From an uncultured Prevotellaceae bacterium (lineage in GTDB: Bacteria; Bacteroidota; Bacteroidia; Bacteroidales; Bacteroidaceae), in assembly GCA_945486445.1 (NCBI GenBank), contig CALYTD010000031.1, positions 1 to 8,910 of the forward strand: 8,910 nucleotides of DNA, in the 5' to 3' direction. The translations under genes and the position numbers were made by a program. The notes under the pieces were generated by a model. That model saw nothing but the letters and a program-made list of their open reading frames with translations, was not told where the DNA came from and did not search any database. Numbering within the stretch: the first letter of the stretch is position 1; each line of letters opens with the position of its first letter. Shown in pieces: positions 7,162 to 8,910 of this stretch.

Positions 7162-7326
7162 GTCTGAGGTTTTTGGTTTGTGGTTACAGGTCATACCGCC
7201 TGTAATGTACAAGCCTAATCCCACAACAAACCCCACAACCCATAACCTCCCACCTTTCACCCCATAACCCACAACCTCATAATCCATAACCACCAACCTC
7301 AAACCTTATACCTCACAACCTCAGAC
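7162..7326. repeat. Inverted repeat bracketing the G-free leader
   Basis: GTCTGAGGTT at 7162-7171 is the exact reverse complement of AACCTCAGAC at 7317-7326, directly before the xth start codon. The following G/T-rich stretch (to about 7186) is also largely complementary to TAACCACCAACC within the C/A-rich tract. The leader could therefore fold back on itself and sequester the exonuclease III start. Confidence 0.6.
7214..7323 (+). repeat. 110-base G-free C/A-rich degenerate repeat tract
   Basis: No G occurs from 7214 to 7323. The tract is made of degenerate 7-8-base units near YCANAACC (CATAACC, CACAACC, ACCAACC, TCAAACC, TTATACC). Six C-runs of three or more lie at 7220-7222, 7231-7234, 7239-7241, 7249-7251, 7260-7263 and 7268-7270, so the minus strand is a near-canonical G-quadruplex candidate. 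It forms the leader of xth, which has no Shine-Dalgarno site. Confidence 0.85.
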
Positions 7327-7327
7327 T

Positions 7328-8119
7328 ATGCTTCTTATTTCATGGAATGTCAATGGCCTTCGCGCCTGTGTTGGCAAGGGCTTCGCAGATTTTTTTACAC
7401 AGATTGATGCCGACTTCTTCTGTCTTCAAGAGACGAAGATGCAGGAGGGCCAGCTTGATCTCACGTTCCCCGGCTACGAGTCTTATTGGGATTACGCTGA
7501 GAAGAAGGGCTATTCAGGCACTGCTATATACACAAAACATAAGCCTCTCAACGTGTTCTACGGCTTGGGAACGGTAAATTCCGATGGTAGCATAACCTAC
7601 GACCGTGACAGCATACACAACCATGAGGGCAGAATGGTGACGCTGGAATATGAGGGGTACTACATTCTCACAGCCTACGTGCCCAATTCTCAGGACGGTT
7701 TGAAACGCCTTGAGTACCGTATGCAGTGGGAGGACGCCTTCCGTGCATATGTATCGGCACTTGACAGATGCAAACCCGTCATTTTCTGTGGTGACCTTAA
7801 CGTGGCGCATGAGGAGATAGACATAAAGAATCCCAAGACAAATCGCCATAGCGCAGGCTTCACTGACGAGGAAAGGGAGAAGTTCTCGCGCCTGCTTGAA
7901 GCAGGGTTTAAGGACACGTTCCGCACGCTTCACCCCGATGAGGTGACATACTCATGGTGGTCGTACCGCTTCAAGGCTCGTGAAAAGAACGCGGGGTGGC
8001 GCATAGATTACTTCGTAGTATCTGATCGCATCATGCCAAACGTGAAGGCGGCAACGATTCACACTGACGTAATGGGCTCTGACCACTGTCCCGTAGGACT
8101 GGAGATTGACACCCTGTGA
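7328..8119 (+). CDS. xth: Exodeoxyribonuclease III / AP endonuclease
   Basis: Cuts DNA 5' to abasic sites and trims 3' ends in base excision repair; cytoplasmic, Mg-dependent. The 263-residue protein is the normal length. Family motifs are in order: SWNVNGLRA (N7), LQETKMQ (metal-binding E35), GYSGTAIYTK, YVPNSQ (Y117 region), GDLNVAHEEID (D156, N158), TYSWWSYR, GWRIDYFVVSD (D227) and GSDHCPVGLEI (D252, H253 catalytic pair). All catalytic residues are present. The ATG follows the G-free leader directly with no ribosome binding site, which is usual for this phylum. The start is set by the canonical MLLISWNVNG beginning. The DUF3795 gene follows after 39 bases on the same strand and is probably co-transcribed. 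Confidence 0.96.
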   Translation: MLLISWNVNGLRACVGKGFADFFTQIDADFFCLQETKMQEGQLDLTFPGYESYWDYAEKKGYSGTAIYTKHKPLNVFYGLGTVNSDGSITYDRDSIHNHEGRMVTLEYEGYYILTAYVPNSQDGLKRLEYRMQWEDAFRAYVSALDRCKPVIFCGDLNVAHEEIDIKNPKTNRHSAGFTDEEREKFSRLLEAGFKDTFRTLHPDEVTYSWWSYRFKAREKNAGWRIDYFVVSDRIMPNVKAATIHTDVMGSDHCPVGLEIDTL

Positions 8120-8158
8120 ACGGCAGAGAATTATGTCTGACCTATAAAATAGAAAGTA

Positions 8159-8500
8159 ATGCGAGAACTGATAGGATGCTGCGGACTGGACTGTGAGAAG
8201 TGTGACGCACGCATAGCAACCATCAATGACGATGATGTGTTGCGCGAGAAAACGGCTAAGTTTTGGCGGGAACTGAACAATGAACCACTGATTACCGCCG
8301 AGACTATCAACTGCATGGGCTGCCGTGCTGACGGCATCAAGACGTACTTCTGTTCCGAACTGTGCGAAATACGTAAGTGCGCTATGGGCAAAGGCTATGA
8401 GACCTGCGCGTCGTGTGCCGAGAAGTTGACTTGCCCCACGTTGAAAATGATTGCTGACAATGCGCCTGTGATGGACAACTTGATGCACGAAGCGGACTGA
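8159..8500 (+). CDS. DUF3795 cysteine-rich protein
   Basis: A 113-residue protein of a family with no established function. It has 12 cysteines: C7, C8, C12 and C15 (GCCGLDCEKCDA), C52 and C55 (CMGC), C65, C69 and C74 (FCSELCEIRKC), and C83, C86 and C92 (CASCAEKLTC). The paired spacing suggests zinc or iron-sulfur binding, which is inference. No signal peptide or membrane segment is visible. Length is typical of a small single-domain member. It follows xth by 39 bases; an AGAAAG stretch shortly before the ATG may help initiation. Downstream it faces the EamA-type gene across a hairpin-rich gap. Confidence 0.85.
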   Translation: MRELIGCCGLDCEKCDARIATINDDDVLREKTAKFWRELNNEPLITAETINCMGCRADGIKTYFCSELCEIRKCAMGKGYETCASCAEKLTCPTLKMIADNAPVMDNLMHEAD

Positions 8501-8516
8501 AAGCCGTTAGGATATT

Positions 8517-8573
8517 CATGGAGTGAGGGCCGTACCAAACGTGAAATAGCGATGGTACGGCCCTCACTCCATG
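8517..8573. terminator. Perfect 21-bp-arm hairpin after the DUF3795 gene
   Basis: Arms 8517-8537 and 8553-8573 are exact reverse complements (CATGGAGTGAGGGCCGTACC... on the left) around a 15-base loop. It begins 16 bases past the DUF3795 stop in a convergent gap, so a two-way terminator is likely. The stem is GC-rich, but a GT repeat follows instead of a T-tract. Confidence 0.6.
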
Positions 8574-8581
8574 TGTGTGTC

Positions 8582-8620
8582 ACCGTGGCAGAGGTGAAGC
8601 CCAATTACTACTGCCACGGT
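8582..8620. repeat. 10-bp inverted repeat between hairpin and array B
   Basis: ACCGTGGCAG at 8582-8591 pairs exactly with CTGCCACGGT at 8611-8620 around a 19-base loop. Its right arm ends on the first base of array B, so this gap holds hairpins back to back. Confidence 0.5.
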
Positions 8621-8702
8621 AATCAGGTGCTGATTGCACCGCAATCAAGGGCTGATTACACGGCAATCAGCACCTAATCGCAATGTAATCAGCGCCTGAT
8701 TG
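8620..8702. repeat. Palindrome array B: four 17-bp units at 22-bp period
   Basis: Units start at 8620, 8642, 8664 and 8686: TAATCAGGTGCTGATTG, CAATCAAGGGCTGATTA, CAATCAGCACCTAATCG and TAATCAGCGCCTGATTG. They are separated by CACCG, CACGG and CAATG, all of the form C-N3-G, and CACGG also precedes the first unit. Bases 8624-8660 are the exact reverse complement of 1787-1823. Between the array and the EamA stop (8703-8737) only a weak 6-bp inverted repeat is seen (8708-8713 with 8727-8732). Confidence 0.87.
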
Positions 8703-8737
8703 TATGTTGACCGATGGGCGTTGCCGCGGTCAGTGTG

Positions 8738-8910
8738 TCAACAACGTTTCTTCCATGTAAGCATAGCGACGGATATAAGTATAAGCAATCCGCCGCTGAC
8801 GGTGGCTGTTCCGCACGCTTCCCCTAACAAAACCACGCCAACAACCATTGCCGTGAGCGGTTCAAAAGCACCGAGAATGGCCACGATGGTGGTGTCAATG
8901 AGGCGCAACG
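8738..8910 (-). CDS. EamA/DMT-family transporter, C-terminal fragment
   Basis: The last 57 codons of an inner-membrane transporter of the drug/metabolite superfamily; the rest lies beyond the window. Reading the minus strand from 8908 gives RLIDTTIVAILGAFEPLTAM, then VVGVVLLGE, then a final hydrophobic helix (GGLLILISVAML) and a basic end TWKKRC before the TGA at 8740-8738. The GAFEPLTAMVVGVVLLGE segment is the hallmark of the penultimate helix of EamA domains. Substrate cannot be told. It converges on the DUF3795 gene across array B. Confidence 0.85.
   Translation of the reverse strand, partial: LRLIDTTIVAILGAFEPLTAMVVGVVLLGEACGTATVSGGLLILISVAMLTWKKRC

Noticed and set aside
7952..8488. 178-codon minus-strand frame over xth and DUF3795
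   Set aside because: It is antisense to two genes with full family motifs and shows no domain of its own.

Overview
The window looks like chromosome of a Bacteroidota bacterium, most likely a Prevotellaceae member (Prevotella/Segatella type). Three things point there: the gene content (PL11 pectin lyase, DUF1599, a BT_3928-type membrane protein beside tpiA, a SPOR-domain protein, a DUF3795 protein); a textbook Bacteroidota promoter (TTTG, 19 bp, TAnnTTTG) in front of queD; and the lack of clear Shine-Dalgarno sites. There is no rRNA, tRNA, insertion sequence, phage gene or CRISPR array.

Layout. (1) 1-1731 (+): 3' part of a secreted PL11 rhamnogalacturonan lyase with an odd Gln/Arg/Met-rich insert. 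(2) 1732-1985: convergent intergenic region with palindrome array A. (3) 3580-1986 (-): queD, queE, folE, an operon for the early steps of 7-deazaguanine (queuosine) synthesis. queE and folE overlap by 46 bp. (4) 3581-3781: divergent promoter region. (5) 3782-6423 (+): DUF1599 protein (two repeats of one domain), then a DoxX/MauE-like membrane protein with a thioredoxin-like domain, whose reading frame runs with no stop into triosephosphate isomerase. (6) 6424-6530: long hairpin, likely terminator. (7) 6531-7151 (+): exported SPOR-domain protein. (8) 7152-7327: low-complexity leader with 110 consecutive bases lacking G. (9) 7328-8500 (+): exonuclease III/AP endonuclease and a Cys-rich DUF3795 protein. 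(10) 8501-8737: convergent intergenic region with a perfect 21-bp-arm hairpin and palindrome array B. (11) 8738-8910 (-): C-terminus of an EamA-type transporter.

How the genes work together. FolE makes dihydroneopterin triphosphate from GTP, QueD turns it into 6-carboxytetrahydropterin, and QueE turns that into 7-carboxy-7-deazaguanine. This operon is therefore a GTP-to-CDG module; queC and queF are not in the window. The plus-strand genes are core metabolism and maintenance (glycolysis, envelope, DNA repair).

The most unusual signals are non-coding or architectural. Two matching arrays of 17-bp near-palindromes lie at an exact 22-bp period with C-N3-G spacers, one in each of the two convergent intergenic gaps. 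A membrane protein and TpiA share one open frame. The exonuclease III gene has a G-free leader whose opposite strand is G-quadruplex-like.
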